A DNA stretch of 64,000 nt from Pseudoalteromonas aurantia 208 (GTDB lineage: Bacteria; Pseudomonadota; Gammaproteobacteria; Enterobacterales; Alteromonadaceae), in contig NZ_AQGV01000013.1 of assembly GCF_014858725.1 (NCBI RefSeq), positions 310,001 through 374,000 of the forward strand. Reading direction: 5' to 3'. Shown one piece after another: positions 37,123 to 46,663 of the stretch. Under the pieces are notes generated by a model that saw only the letters and a program-made list of their open reading frames with translations, did not search any database and was not told the origin of the DNA. The number at the start of each line of letters is the position of its first letter. Positions within the stretch are counted from its first letter, which is position 1. The position numbers were made by a program, and so were the translations under genes.

Positions 37123-38205
37123 TTATGATGTAGCTTTACTATCAACACCTAATAACTCTTCGTATTTTTTAATCAGTCTTGATCTATATTCATGTGACCA
37201 TTCTTCAGAATCATACATTCTTTCGTGGCTATGATTCTGGTTCATTGTCATCTCAGAAATAAATTGAATGTCCTCTTTGTCTATGTGATCTTCAAAGTGA
37301 GTGAGTTCTTCCGAATTTTGCACATCAATTGAACCACGTAAAATCTCGTTGAATACCTTGTCATTGCTGGCATATATACCTTCTTGTTGAGGTTCTCTTT
37401 CTGTCCACATTCTGAAATACCTATTTAGCGTATAAAGATCCCAAGTCATATTAAACAAGCTTTTCAATTTTCTTTCAGGTGAATCGTTTAGTTTAACCTT
37501 CATCATCCTTCTAAGCGGCTTATCACCAAAATATATAATCGCGAACACGATTACTACCAATGAAAGTCTAAACTCTTTTATCATCCATTCTATTAGTTTC
37601 TTCAGCTTGGATTTTTTATTAAGAGAATCTATTAAGGAAGTATTTGTGATGTAAAGAATCATTAAATACATCGAGTCCCATTCAATCAATCTACGATACT
37701 TAGTTAACACTTTCTGGACTTTCTCATGCTCAACATAGTGCCCCTCAGATGGGGTGAATTTTTCAATGAATCCCAGTGAATACTGAGCTAGAAGCTCATT
37801 ATTAGTATTATTTATCCTTTGGAACAACTCTAGGTCGGTAGTTAATTCATCAAGGAGAACCTGGTCATTATTATAATTTAGCTTTTCATATACAGCATAT
37901 GTTGGATCTAGCTCAATCTCTGCTATTTGGCAGAATGCAACTAGAGCTATAGCATCTTTAAACTCTTCTTTAGGTGAATTCTTTTTAATTGCATTTATAA
38001 TAAACTGATAAATATTTACATCTAGGTAAACAGTGTAAGTTACATTGTTGACGAGCTTGTTTTGCCGATAGTTAGCGAAATTATATACATCAGTATTATC
38101 TACTTTTGGAAAGTTATGTACGAGCCAGTTTCTCTTTACTAGCCTTTCTACAAGTTCCTCCAGATACTTTGGGTAAGCAAATACCATATCCATATTTTCT
38201 TGCAT
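37123..38205 (-). CDS. Uncharacterised protein, possible PIN-like domain
   Basis: 360 residues, not recognised. The segment TVYLDVNIYQFIINAI (near 60) followed by IALVAFCQIAEIELDPTYAVYEKL resembles the first Asp and the acidic helix of PIN-like nucleases, but this is by eye only. A hydrophobic helix (LSLVVIVFAIIYFG, near 225) might be a membrane segment or buried. The C-terminus is acidic and His-rich. It pairs with the DUF2971 gene downstream, so the two may form one defence or toxin unit at the transposon right end. Confidence 0.45.
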   Translation of the reverse strand: MQENMDMVFAYPKYLEELVERLVKRNWLVHNFPKVDNTDVYNFANYRQNKLVNNVTYTVYLDVNIYQFIINAIKKNSPKEEFKDAIALVAFCQIAEIELDPTYAVYEKLNYNNDQVLLDELTTDLELFQRINNTNNELLAQYSLGFIEKFTPSEGHYVEHEKVQKVLTKYRRLIEWDSMYLMILYITNTSLIDSLNKKSKLKKLIEWMIKEFRLSLVVIVFAIIYFGDKPLRRMMKVKLNDSPERKLKSLFNMTWDLYTLNRYFRMWTEREPQQEGIYASNDKVFNEILRGSIDVQNSEELTHFEDHIDKEDIQFISEMTMNQNHSHERMYDSEEWSHEYRSRLIKKYEELLGVDSKATS

Positions 38206-38566
38206 TAAGTTGTCCTTGATTTAAAACAAAATTTTACAGGATTAATAAGAGAGTAACTTGTAAGAGTGGAAGAGTCTATTGAAGAGAGGGAGTTCTCTTG
38301 TATTAAAGTGTGAGGCTATTTATCTTATATGGATCACTACTTATAAGAGGGGACATTTTGAATTAATACAGATGCGATTTTAAAAATAAGCAAGGCCAAT
38401 CTTAATATATCAACCGAAAGTAAAGCTTTTTAGCTCTATAGTGGCATGATCACACAATAAAGAAAAAGTACCACAGGTTATATTTATAACAGACTGATTG
38501 GTCGCATAGCCAGAATGATACTTTCACCTATCAAAATAGGGTTTTGTTTAACTTTATACTGCTATT

Positions 38567-38634
38567 TGTCTCTACATGATTCAAGGTTGTCTTCATTTAA
38601 TTCGACTTGTCTTCATTTATAATCGAATAAAACA
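38567..38634 (+). repeat. Right end of the Tn7-like element with three tandem TnsB-type sites
   Basis: TGTCTCT at 38567, TGTCTTC at 38588 and TGTCTTC at 38608, about 20 bases apart, all pointing outward. Close packing of sites is characteristic of the Tn7 right end, the end nearest the attachment gene, and fits the yhiN-like gene being immediately beyond. The terminal unit 38608-38634 is the partner of the left repeat. Confidence 0.8.
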
Positions 38635-38636
38635 CA

Positions 38637-39824
38637 CTAACACACTTGCCCAGCGGCAAAACCACAGCTCCATGCGTATTGGAAATTATAGCCACCTAAC
38701 CAACCCGTTACATCAGTCACTTCGCCAATAAAGTATAAGCCTTCGGCTTTTTTAGCTTCGAAGGTTTTTGACGAGAGCTCGTCGGTATCAACGCCGCCTA
38801 AGGTTACTTCAGCGGTACGATAGCCTTCGGTGCCATTGGGCTTGATTGTCCAGTTATGAATATAATTGGCCACTGCCTCAATTTCAGTATGGCTTAATTG
38901 ATTAAGCGCTTTGTCTGGAATCGCTTGTTCGGTAATTAAAATTTCAATAAAACGTTTTGGTAATAGGGTGCTTAAGCTGTTTTTAAGCGACTTACTGCCC
39001 TGTTCTGCGCGCCATTGGTGTATGGTGTCTGACAAGTTAAGATCTGGCAATAAGTTAATCGTGACCGCTTGCCCTGCTCGCCAAAATGATGAGATCTGTA
39101 AAATCGCGGGGCCTGATAAGCCTCGATGGGTAAACAAGATATTCTCTTTAAATACTGTACCATCTTCACTGCTCACATCACACGCAATACTCACGCCTGA
39201 CAGTCCTTCAAAGCGCGTTTTATCATGATCATGCAACGTAAATGGCACCAGTGCCGCCATCGTTGGTAACACGCTGAGCCCAAACTGTTCCGCAATTTTA
39301 TATCCTATGGGTGTTGCACCAAGTTTCGGCATGGTTAATCCACCCGCAGCAACCACCAATGACGCACAGTTAAATTGCTGCTCTGAGGTTGTCACCACAT
39401 AGCCACCTTCTGGCTGTGCCTCTACACTTAATACTTCACTACGTAAAAAATGTTCAACACCCGCCCATTCGCATTCCGTCATCAGAATATCAACAATATC
39501 TTGTGCACTGTTGTCGCAAAACAACTGGCCCAAAGTTTTATGGTGATAGGCCAAACCATGACGGTCAACCAATTCAATAAAGTCATGCTGTGTATATCGG
39601 CTTAAACACGATTTCACGAAGTGAGGGTTGCCACATAAATATTGACTTGGCGACGCCCCTTCATTGGTAAAATTGCAACGCCCCCCGCCACTTATCAATA
39701 TTTTACGCCCTGGTTTTTTACCCATATCAACCACGGCGACTTTTCTACCACGGTAACCTGCCTGCGCGGCGCACATTAGTCCAGCAGCCCCAGCACCTAT
39801 CACAACAACATCAAATTGCAGCAC
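38637..39824 (-). CDS. yhiN: YhiN/HI0933-family FAD-dependent oxidoreductase (transposon attachment gene)
   Basis: About 395 residues. The FAD-binding GAGAAGLMCAAQAG motif is at the N-terminus, GKKPGRKILISGGGRCNFTN is the family signature, and ITDFGE-type endings are represented by YFIGEVTDVTGWLGGYNFQYAW near the C-terminus. Physiological substrate unknown; bacterial relatives are annotated as NAD(P)/FAD-dependent oxidoreductases. No ATG fits: the GTG at 39824 is preferred, with TTG codons further up possible. The stop codon lies within 5 bases of the Tn7-like right end, so the protein is complete and the 3' end serves as target. Confidence 0.88.
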   Translation of the reverse strand: MLQFDVVVIGAGAAGLMCAAQAGYRGRKVAVVDMGKKPGRKILISGGGRCNFTNEGASPSQYLCGNPHFVKSCLSRYTQHDFIELVDRHGLAYHHKTLGQLFCDNSAQDIVDILMTECEWAGVEHFLRSEVLSVEAQPEGGYVVTTSEQQFNCASLVVAAGGLTMPKLGATPIGYKIAEQFGLSVLPTMAALVPFTLHDHDKTRFEGLSGVSIACDVSSEDGTVFKENILFTHRGLSGPAILQISSFWRAGQAVTINLLPDLNLSDTIHQWRAEQGSKSLKNSLSTLLPKRFIEILITEQAIPDKALNQLSHTEIEAVANYIHNWTIKPNGTEGYRTAEVTLGGVDTDELSSKTFEAKKAEGLYFIGEVTDVTGWLGGYNFQYAWSCGFAAGQVC

Positions 39825-40180
39825 ACTTTTACTCGTCAAAATAAATTTATGCACGCATTGTAACAAAACTGAACTCTGAGCAAAAATACTTGCTTAAACT
39901 CCAGTCAAAAAAGCATATTCTCACTAAAATGTGAATTTTATTCACTTTGTTTACATTCGTTTACAGACCTGTATCAGCAAATTTACGGAATAATTAATTT
40001 CAATAAAATGTAATAAAAACATAATACTAGAGTGTTTTTTGAGCGTTTTAGATGGCCGCTTATAACAAAAACAATAGTGCACATAACAAAACAACACTTT
40101 AAAAAAAATAACTTTAATTTTACCTTCATTAACCTTCTTGCAAATAAGAAGCATAAACAAAAACAAGTTAGGGGAAATTT
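39825..40180. other. Divergent region between yhiN and the S8 protease gene
   Basis: Very A/T-rich, no credible gene. It carries the protease promoter and a ribosome site (AGGGGAA) 5 bases before the protease ATG. I could not single out a clear promoter pair. Confidence 0.4.
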
Positions 40181-42301
40181 ATGACAACAAGAAATCTAAA
40201 ATTAGGTGCACTTTCAATCGCTATGACAGCGGCTTTTACTGCTCAAACAGCTTTAGCAACAGAGATAAATAACAATATTAACTTTGCGCAAACAGCAGTA
40301 AAAATGCAAGATCAAGCGACTCTAGGCACACAGTTCATCATTAAGTATAAAGAAAACAACAGCCAAATGATGACAATGTCTGTGGAAGATATGTCTGACG
40401 CGAATGTTCAACAACGCGCAGAAAGCTTTGTACAGTCGTTCAAAAGTACAAAATCAGCAGTAGCAACTCAATATGTAAGACCCATGGCATTGGCGAATCA
40501 CCATGTTATGCGTGTTAACAAAAAGCTTACAGCCATTGAAGCAAACGCGTTAATGCAAGAAATTGCAGCATCAGGCAATGTGGAATACATTGAAATTGAC
40601 CAAATGCTAAAACCATTCGCAACGCCTAACGATCCTCGTTACTCAGATCAGTGGCACTATTTTGAAGCAAACGGTGGCTTAAACCTACCTACAGCATGGG
40701 ATAGTGCAACCGGTGCGGGTGTAACCGTGGCTGTACTTGATACAGGTTACCGCCCGCATGCAGATTTAAATGCAAACATTTTACCTGGTTACGACATGAT
40801 CTCTAACTTGCTCGTCGCAAATGATGGCGGTCTTCGTGACAACGATGCAAGCGATCCAGGCGATGCGGTTAAACGTGGTGAATGTGGTACTGACGCACAA
40901 GGTCAACCATCACCAAAAGCAGACAGTAACTCTAGCTGGCATGGTACACACGTAGCGGGTACTGTTGCTGCAGTGACCAACAACGGCGAAGGTGTTGCTG
41001 GGGTTGCCTATGATGCACGAGTTGTACCTGTTCGTGTACTTGGTAAATGTGGTGGCTTAACATCTGATATTGCAGATGGCATCATTTGGGCATCAGGCGG
41101 CTCAGTTACGGGTGTACCAGCGAATGCCAATGCGGCAGATGTTATCAACATGAGTTTAGGTGGCGGTGGCGCATGTAGCGCAACAACACAAAACGCCATC
41201 AACCAAGCACGTAATAACGGCACTGTGGTTGTTATTGCCGCAGGTAACGACAACGACAATGCAAATAACTATAACCCAGGTAACTGTAATGGGGTTGTAA
41301 ACGTTGCATCTGTTGGTCGTAACGGTGGTCGAGCTTATTACTCAAACTTTGGTACATCAATTGATGTAGCAGCTCCAGGTGGCGCGCAAAGTTTTGCTAA
41401 CGATTCTGAAGGTGTTTTATCAACACATAACTCAGGCAGCACAGGTCCGGTATCAGACAGCTACCATTACTCTCAAGGTACTTCAATGGCTGCACCGCAT
41501 GTTGCAGGTGTTGCGGCACTCATCAAACAAGCTAAACCAAACGCCACTCCTGATGAAATTGAAACAATTTTAAGAAATACAACGCGTAGCTTCCCAGCAA
41601 CATGTAACAACTGTGGTACTGGTATTGTAGATGCCGCAGCAGCCGTTGCTGAAGCAGCTGGTAATGGTAATAACGATAATGTGCTAACCGATGGCGTTGC
41701 TAAAACAGGCCTAAGTGCAGCAAAAAATAATGAAACTTTTTATACCCTTGAAGTACCAGCTGGCGCAACGAAGGTAAGCTTCACCACATCTGGTGGTTCA
41801 GGTGATGTTGATTTATATGTAAAAGCGGGTAGTAACCCAACAAAAACTGACAATGCATGTAAATCTGAACAGTCGTCTACTAGTGAAGTATGTGAAATCA
41901 CTAACCCTGCAGCAGGTACCTATCACGTATTGCTAAGTGCATACTCTGCATACTCAGGTGTGAGCTTAAAAGGCGATGTAACATCAGGCGGAACTACACA
42001 GCCAGGCGGTGGTACTGAAACGAACCTAGGTGCAGCGAAAAACCAGTGGTTACATTATACACTTGACGTACCAGCAGGTATGAGCAGCTTTAAAGTAACA
42101 ACATCTGGTGGTACTGGCGACGCTGATTTATATGTTAAAGCAGGCGCTCGCCCTACAGGTAGCAGCTACGATTGTCGTTCATGGAACAATGGTAACAGCG
42201 AAACCTGTACTTTCAGTTCTCCAGCAGCTGGCACTTATCACATCAGCATCAATGCTTACGCACGTTTCTCTGGCGTAACACTGAATGCTGAGTATAAGTA
42301 A
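40181..42301 (+). CDS. Secreted S8 subtilisin-like protease with two C-terminal PPC domains
   Basis: 706 residues. The signal peptide covers residues 1-26 (ending QTALA). An I9-type propeptide (GTQFIIKYKENN to VEYIEIDQMLKPFA) runs to about 145. The catalytic domain has Asp in VAVLDTGYR (near 186), His in SWHGTHVAGTV (near 255) and Ser in GTSMAAPHVAG (near 434). Two PPC (pre-peptidase C-terminal) domains follow, near 505-600 and 615-706, each with VDLYVKAGSNP / ADLYVKAGARP motifs. These are usually removed after export. Extracellular proteases of this architecture are common in marine gammaproteobacteria and digest protein for nutrition. The gene stands alone and is followed by a strong terminator. 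Confidence 0.93.
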   Translation: MTTRNLKLGALSIAMTAAFTAQTALATEINNNINFAQTAVKMQDQATLGTQFIIKYKENNSQMMTMSVEDMSDANVQQRAESFVQSFKSTKSAVATQYVRPMALANHHVMRVNKKLTAIEANALMQEIAASGNVEYIEIDQMLKPFATPNDPRYSDQWHYFEANGGLNLPTAWDSATGAGVTVAVLDTGYRPHADLNANILPGYDMISNLLVANDGGLRDNDASDPGDAVKRGECGTDAQGQPSPKADSNSSWHGTHVAGTVAAVTNNGEGVAGVAYDARVVPVRVLGKCGGLTSDIADGIIWASGGSVTGVPANANAADVINMSLGGGGACSATTQNAINQARNNGTVVVIAAGNDNDNANNYNPGNCNGVVNVASVGRNGGRAYYSNFGTSIDVAAPGGAQSFANDSEGVLSTHNSGSTGPVSDSYHYSQGTSMAAPHVAGVAALIKQAKPNATPDEIETILRNTTRSFPATCNNCGTGIVDAAAAVAEAAGNGNNDNVLTDGVAKTGLSAAKNNETFYTLEVPAGATKVSFTTSGGSGDVDLYVKAGSNPTKTDNACKSEQSSTSEVCEITNPAAGTYHVLLSAYSAYSGVSLKGDVTSGGTTQPGGGTETNLGAAKNQWLHYTLDVPAGMSSFKVTTSGGTGDADLYVKAGARPTGSSYDCRSWNNGNSETCTFSSPAAGTYHISINAYARFSGVTLNAEYK

Positions 42302-42361
42302 CCTAAACTAGAAACTCATCGTTTTCTAACACATTAAGTAATAATTCCCATTCCCTGGGGC

Positions 42362-42391
42362 AGGCCGACGCAGTAATGCTTCGGCCTTTTT
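42362..42391 (+). terminator. Terminator of the S8 protease gene
   Basis: 7-bp stem AGGCCGA / TCGGCCT with a 12-base loop, followed by TTTT. Confidence 0.8.
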
Positions 42392-42422
42392 ATTTGGCCA
42401 CGCTTGCGGATATGGGAATAGA

Positions 42423-44348
42423 TTATGCCAGCCCTAAACTCGCTCTAATGCGCTGCATCTGTTCTTGTAACTGAGCTTGAATGTCACTCACCTGCTGCCC
42501 TGACCCATTCACTTGTTTTTTCATTTGTAACATAGCCACACTGAAGTTTTCTAACAAACCATTTTGCTGTTGTGCTAGTTCCATTGCGTGATCAGCCACT
42601 TGATTGGCACTTTGCGCACTCACTGCAACCCCTTCAGAATTACGCTTCAATTCCTGAGCATGAGAGGTTTGCAATTGTGCGTCTTCTGCCAATGCCGAGA
42701 TTTGCGTCGACACCTTTTCAGAGTTGTCTCCCAAATCACTGAGCTGTTTATTAATATCCGACAGTGAGTCTTGCGTTTGCTGCGCTAACTTTCTCACTTC
42801 ATCAGCTACCACAGCAAAACCACGGCCATGCTCCCCAGCCCGGGCTGACTCTATCGCGGCATTGAGTGCTAACAAGTTAGTTTGCTCAGCAATGGTGCGG
42901 ATCATTTCAATCACTTTGCCCACATCCGATACGCCGTTAAGTAACTCATTTAAACTAGCAAGTCCTTGCTCAACACGGTGCTGAGTATCAGAGCTGGCAC
43001 TTAACATCGCTTCAGCAAATTGCACACTTTGTGTCATGGCTTTATGTGTGTCACTGGCGTTATCAGATACCTGCGTGTTAATTTCATCCGCTTCAATCCC
43101 TAACGTTTTTATGGTCTCAAGCATGGCTTCGGTTTGCTCAACCTGATCATAGGTGGTGTCTGATTGCGTGCTGATCTGTGCGAGATTATTGCTCATTTGC
43201 TGCATAAAATCGTTGATGACCTCCAGCATGTGCGAGCGTGCTTGTGCTTCATCGCGCTGCCTATCAATCAATTGATTGAAATACGTGGCGATTTCACCGA
43301 GTTCAGTATTGTTATTGTTACTATGAATGTTCTTTAGTTCGTTACTTTCAATTAGATCGGCAAACGCATCTCGCAAGTGACGCAATGGTGCCAGTACGTG
43401 TTTAAACTGCATCACATACACACCTACAGCCAATAACACCAATAAGCCAATGGCAATACCAAATATCAACAGTACTTGCCCTTTGAGCTGCGCTTGCTCA
43501 TCTTTTAATTGCTGCTCTGCACTGAGCATAATATCAGCGACCCGTTTAATATCATCACGCAATGCTTCAATGCCTTGTTGGCGTTGCTTAACGTGGCTCA
43601 ATGTACTTTGTAAATCGCGGTCATAGCGTTTTGGCCAACTGACTAACTCCGCTTTTATTTCTTCGGCTAAATCTTCGGCCTCTGCGCCAAAAAACAACTC
43701 ATCCTCATCCACTTCCGACATCACACCTAAATTATCAAGTCCTTCTAACCTGCGTGCAGTGGCATTCAAACTGGCTATGGTTTTTTGTAAACTCGCTTCT
43801 GTGCTTTTATCAAACCGCGCTGCTAACTGATACGTATAAATCCCTAAATTACTCACCTGCGCATAGTAATCTGACGCCAATTGATAGTATTGCGTACTGA
43901 GACCATTGGCATCGGCTTTTAATGTATAACTAATTAAGGAAGAAGCCGAACCCGACATTTGCCTTAGCGCATTATCTAACAATGCCATTTCATTACCCGA
44001 CAACTTACCTAACGCTCGATACTTGCCATTTATATCAGTGTCTAATAGGTTTAACTGCTGTGTCATCAGCTCACTTAAGCTATTGGGTAACGCTGTCAAA
44101 CTGCCTGACTTTATCGTGGTAATAATTTCAGAAGAGCGGCCTAAATATTGGCTATCACCCGCTTTTAGGTAATCTTCAATGCTGCCTTCTAAGTCAATTA
44201 AGATGGTATTTTTCAATTGGGTATATGCGGTATTTTGGGCATCTAAGGTGCTCAGAATATGCGATGCCCAAAACAGTACGCCCGCTAAAAATACACTCGC
44301 TAAAGCCAATAGTATTGCTAATAATCGAGTAAATGAAGATACACGCAT
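42423..44348 (-). CDS. Methyl-accepting chemotaxis protein
   Basis: 641 residues. An N-terminal membrane helix (LLAILLALASVFLAGVLFW, residues 8-28) precedes a periplasmic helical sensor of about 260 residues. The second membrane helix is VLLIFGIAIGLLVLLAVGVYVM, near 290, followed by a HAMP domain. The cytoplasmic coiled coil carries the highly conserved hairpin tip EQTNLLALNAAIESARAGE and GFAVVADEVRKLAQQ. It signals through CheW/CheA. The ligand cannot be told: the sensor has no recognisable Cache or PAS fold. The ATG at 44348 has an AGGGTG site upstream and is preferred over the GTG at 44354. Confidence 0.92.
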   Translation of the reverse strand: MRVSSFTRLLAILLALASVFLAGVLFWASHILSTLDAQNTAYTQLKNTILIDLEGSIEDYLKAGDSQYLGRSSEIITTIKSGSLTALPNSLSELMTQQLNLLDTDINGKYRALGKLSGNEMALLDNALRQMSGSASSLISYTLKADANGLSTQYYQLASDYYAQVSNLGIYTYQLAARFDKSTEASLQKTIASLNATARRLEGLDNLGVMSEVDEDELFFGAEAEDLAEEIKAELVSWPKRYDRDLQSTLSHVKQRQQGIEALRDDIKRVADIMLSAEQQLKDEQAQLKGQVLLIFGIAIGLLVLLAVGVYVMQFKHVLAPLRHLRDAFADLIESNELKNIHSNNNNTELGEIATYFNQLIDRQRDEAQARSHMLEVINDFMQQMSNNLAQISTQSDTTYDQVEQTEAMLETIKTLGIEADEINTQVSDNASDTHKAMTQSVQFAEAMLSASSDTQHRVEQGLASLNELLNGVSDVGKVIEMIRTIAEQTNLLALNAAIESARAGEHGRGFAVVADEVRKLAQQTQDSLSDINKQLSDLGDNSEKVSTQISALAEDAQLQTSHAQELKRNSEGVAVSAQSANQVADHAMELAQQQNGLLENFSVAMLQMKKQVNGSGQQVSDIQAQLQEQMQRIRASLGLA

Positions 44349-44486
44349 GGTCACACCCTAATAATGAAAAGCGCGGGTAGACTATTAACCTTTTATGACA
44401 GTTTAATGTAACTTGCTTGTTTTATGAGCTTGCGTGAATAAAAGCATACTTTTGGCGTACCTTTTTTCGATTTTTTTTGGTACAAG

Positions 44487-45257
44487 CTATTTCATAGCCG
44501 ACTTTACATAAACATCAAAACGGTTTTTCTTGGTGGTGATCTGCATGCTTGGCTTTTTATCGTTCAAAAAAGGTGCATAGTCCGGACGCTTCACAACCAC
44601 GCGCTTACTTGCCAGCTCATAGGCAAAACCTAGCAATCCATCGGCATCATGATCGTCTCCAACCAATGTTTGAAACACTCGCATTTCTTTTTTAACTAAC
44701 GCAGATTTTTCTCTATGGGGAAACATCGGGTCTAAATAAACCACATCAGGTTGGCATGCTGTTGAGGCTAACAAGTCATGACTCGAACCAAAAGCCATAG
44801 CCATATTACTTTGCATCCAAGTGCCAATATCATTATCTTGATAAGCTCGCTGTAAACCATCGTATAGTAAAGCAGCAACCACAGGGTGACGCTCATGTAA
44901 CGTTACTTGGCAGCCCAAGGAAGCCAACACGAAAGCATCTCGACCTAACCCTGCAGTGGCGTCTAATACATGTGGGGTAGCGCCTTTGTTTAACCCAACC
45001 GCTTTAGCAATCGCTTGACCTTTTCCGCCACCGAACTTTCTTCGATGCGCACTGGCACCCGTTACAAAGTCAACATATATTGCACCCAACTTGGGCTCAT
45101 CATTTTTAAAAAGCTGTAAACCGAGCTGATCATAAATCAGTTTAAATTCTTTGCCCTGCTGATGACTTTCCATCCATGCTGGCAATGCAAACTGTTGTTC
45201 GATTTGTTGTAAATACGGACGATTCTCTGGAAAAGGGGTGTGAATAACCAACTGCAA
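44487..45257 (-). CDS. rsmJ: 16S rRNA (guanine-1516-N2) methyltransferase RsmJ
   Basis: 256 residues of the RsmJ (YhiQ) family, which methylates G1516 of 16S rRNA with S-adenosylmethionine. The SAM loop is LDATAGLGRDAFVLASLG (near 100), then LHERHPVVAALL, and the catalytic DPMFPHREKSA near 173. In E. coli rsmJ neighbours prlC; here prlC lies one gene away, a conserved association. Length is standard. Confidence 0.92.
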   Translation of the reverse strand: MQLVIHTPFPENRPYLQQIEQQFALPAWMESHQQGKEFKLIYDQLGLQLFKNDEPKLGAIYVDFVTGASAHRRKFGGGKGQAIAKAVGLNKGATPHVLDATAGLGRDAFVLASLGCQVTLHERHPVVAALLYDGLQRAYQDNDIGTWMQSNMAMAFGSSHDLLASTACQPDVVYLDPMFPHREKSALVKKEMRVFQTLVGDDHDADGLLGFAYELASKRVVVKRPDYAPFLNDKKPSMQITTKKNRFDVYVKSAMK

Positions 45258-45371
45258 GCTCCTAAGTTCATAGCATACACAGTATATCTAATCGGTAATC
45301 TACACGACATAGAAAACTCACTTTAAATTGTAGCGCAATACCTAAAAACTCCTTTCATTACCTAATATTGA

Positions 45372-46532
45372 CTAAAACAGTTCAATGTCAGTTTGCGCAG
45401 CAACCTCTTCCTCGCCCCAAGGTTTGGCTATTTTATTTAAACTTTCAATAAGCTGATGCCGCACTTCTGTAATTTCAGACAATTTAAACTTAATAATAGA
45501 TAACTCATCATCAACAAATGAAAAGTGCTGGTGTAGCTTTTCTAATTCGCTCACTTGTTCAATCGTTAAGGCTTGCGCGTCTAACGCTTGAGCTTGCTTT
45601 ACTAGCTCACCAAGCTCCGCCACTTTATTTGAGTGATGTCCACCGATTCCACCTAGCTGATCAGATAACTCTTCAAAGACCCTACCGATTTGATCCACTT
45701 TACTCAATGCATCTTCACTGACTTCCATATCTTTAATTTTGGCGTTTGTCGCCTCTAGAATATGCGGGAGTAAATCTTTATAGCGACCATACATAGCATT
45801 ATCATCAACAGGCATATTTTTGATTAGCAACGACACCTTTGGGTAATTGATAATAGTACGACGGCCAAAATCAACAAACCGACTGCCATCACGGTGCTTA
45901 CTTAATAACTCTTGCTCAATGGGCTGTAATGCCCCATTACCTGACAAAAAGACTTCACTATTGTGATACCAAAACGCCACCGCGACATCTAACTGAAGCG
46001 GCACAAAGAATTCAAAAAAGTATTCTGATAAAGTCGTCAAATCATGGGCATGATACGACTGCCCTACATAGCGCATAATTCGGCCCATATCGCCAGAATC
46101 GGTCATGGCTATCTCGGCGGTCATTTCTGCCCGGCGTATATCCTGAGTTAACTTACGCGACTGCTGACGATACGCATCAAGCACTTTAATGCGTGCAATT
46201 AATTCATCCCGATTGAATGGTTTAACAATATAATCAGAGGCGCCAGAGTTATAACCGCGCATACGCTCAGCCACATCGGCCTTTGATGACAAGAACATCA
46301 CCGGAATATCAGCCAGTTTTTTAGACTTTTTGATTTTTTCACAGACTTCAAAGCCCGACATACCCGGCATTTCTACATCTAGTAAAATGATATCAGGATG
46401 GTATTTCAATGCCAGCCGTAAACCTTCATCACCATTTTTAGCATGTATTAACTTACAAAAGTGCGATATCGCCTCTTCTATAATATGGTGTACTAACTTG
46501 TCATCATCTATGGCCAACACCAATTTGGTCAT
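45372..46532 (-). CDS. Response regulator with receiver domain and non-standard output
   Basis: 386 residues. The receiver domain covers 1-125, with the acidic pair DDD near 9-11, phospho-acceptor Asp in ILLDVEMPG (near 52), Thr/Ser in FLSSKAD and Lys in IVKPFNRDE. The output region has no DNA-binding or GGDEF domain. It is helical, includes a segment with FFEFFVPLQLDVAVAFWYHN, and ends in coiled-coil-like SELEKLHQHFSFVDDELSIIKFKL. No kinase gene is adjacent. The function is probably signal relay or protein-protein control. Confidence 0.85.
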   Translation of the reverse strand: MTKLVLAIDDDKLVHHIIEEAISHFCKLIHAKNGDEGLRLALKYHPDIILLDVEMPGMSGFEVCEKIKKSKKLADIPVMFLSSKADVAERMRGYNSGASDYIVKPFNRDELIARIKVLDAYRQQSRKLTQDIRRAEMTAEIAMTDSGDMGRIMRYVGQSYHAHDLTTLSEYFFEFFVPLQLDVAVAFWYHNSEVFLSGNGALQPIEQELLSKHRDGSRFVDFGRRTIINYPKVSLLIKNMPVDDNAMYGRYKDLLPHILEATNAKIKDMEVSEDALSKVDQIGRVFEELSDQLGGIGGHHSNKVAELGELVKQAQALDAQALTIEQVSELEKLHQHFSFVDDELSIIKFKLSEITEVRHQLIESLNKIAKPWGEEEVAAQTDIELF

Positions 46533-46605
46533 TGTGCTTTCCCTATCAAATCATATCTTTAAAAAGCATAGACCGAGTTGGTAAATTTGCGAGCTAGTTT
46601 CAGAT

Positions 46606-46637
46606 AAAATAAAAGCACCCGTAGGTGCTTTTATTTT
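46606..46637. terminator. Bidirectional terminator after prlC
   Basis: Perfect 14-bp stem AAAATAAAAGCACC / GGTGCTTTTATTTT with a CGTA loop, between prlC and the response regulator; T-runs on both strands. Confidence 0.85.
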
Positions 46638-46663
46638 ATAACGCATGTTAAATTGGCGCTCGG

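Larger units (their letters stand above)
17739..38634. mobile_element. Tn7-like transposon inserted at the 3' end of a yhiN-type gene
   Basis: About 20.9 kb. The ends are 27-bp inverted repeats (17739-17765 and 38608-38634) differing at one base, starting TGTTTTATT and finishing AATAAAACA, with a GAAGACA/TGTCTTC core as the inner part. The sequence ACACT is found at 17734-17738 and again at 38634-38638, overlapping the terminal A by one base. It is read as the 5-bp target duplication expected for Tn7-type elements. The right junction falls on the stop codon of the flavoprotein gene at 38637-38639. The element contains tnsABC and two tniQ genes plus cargo. Other Tn7-like families are known to use yhiN as an attachment site, from memory of the literature on heteromeric transposase elements. 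Confidence 0.9.

Noticed and set aside
17978..38634. CRISPR-associated transposon
   Set aside because: No Cascade or Cas12k gene and no repeat array within the element; targeting is explained by the long TniQ/TnsD-type protein.
39951..40166. 71-codon minus-strand frame upstream of the S8 protease
   Set aside because: Very A/T-rich, many Phe/Cys/Lys by composition, no ribosome site, lies in a promoter region.
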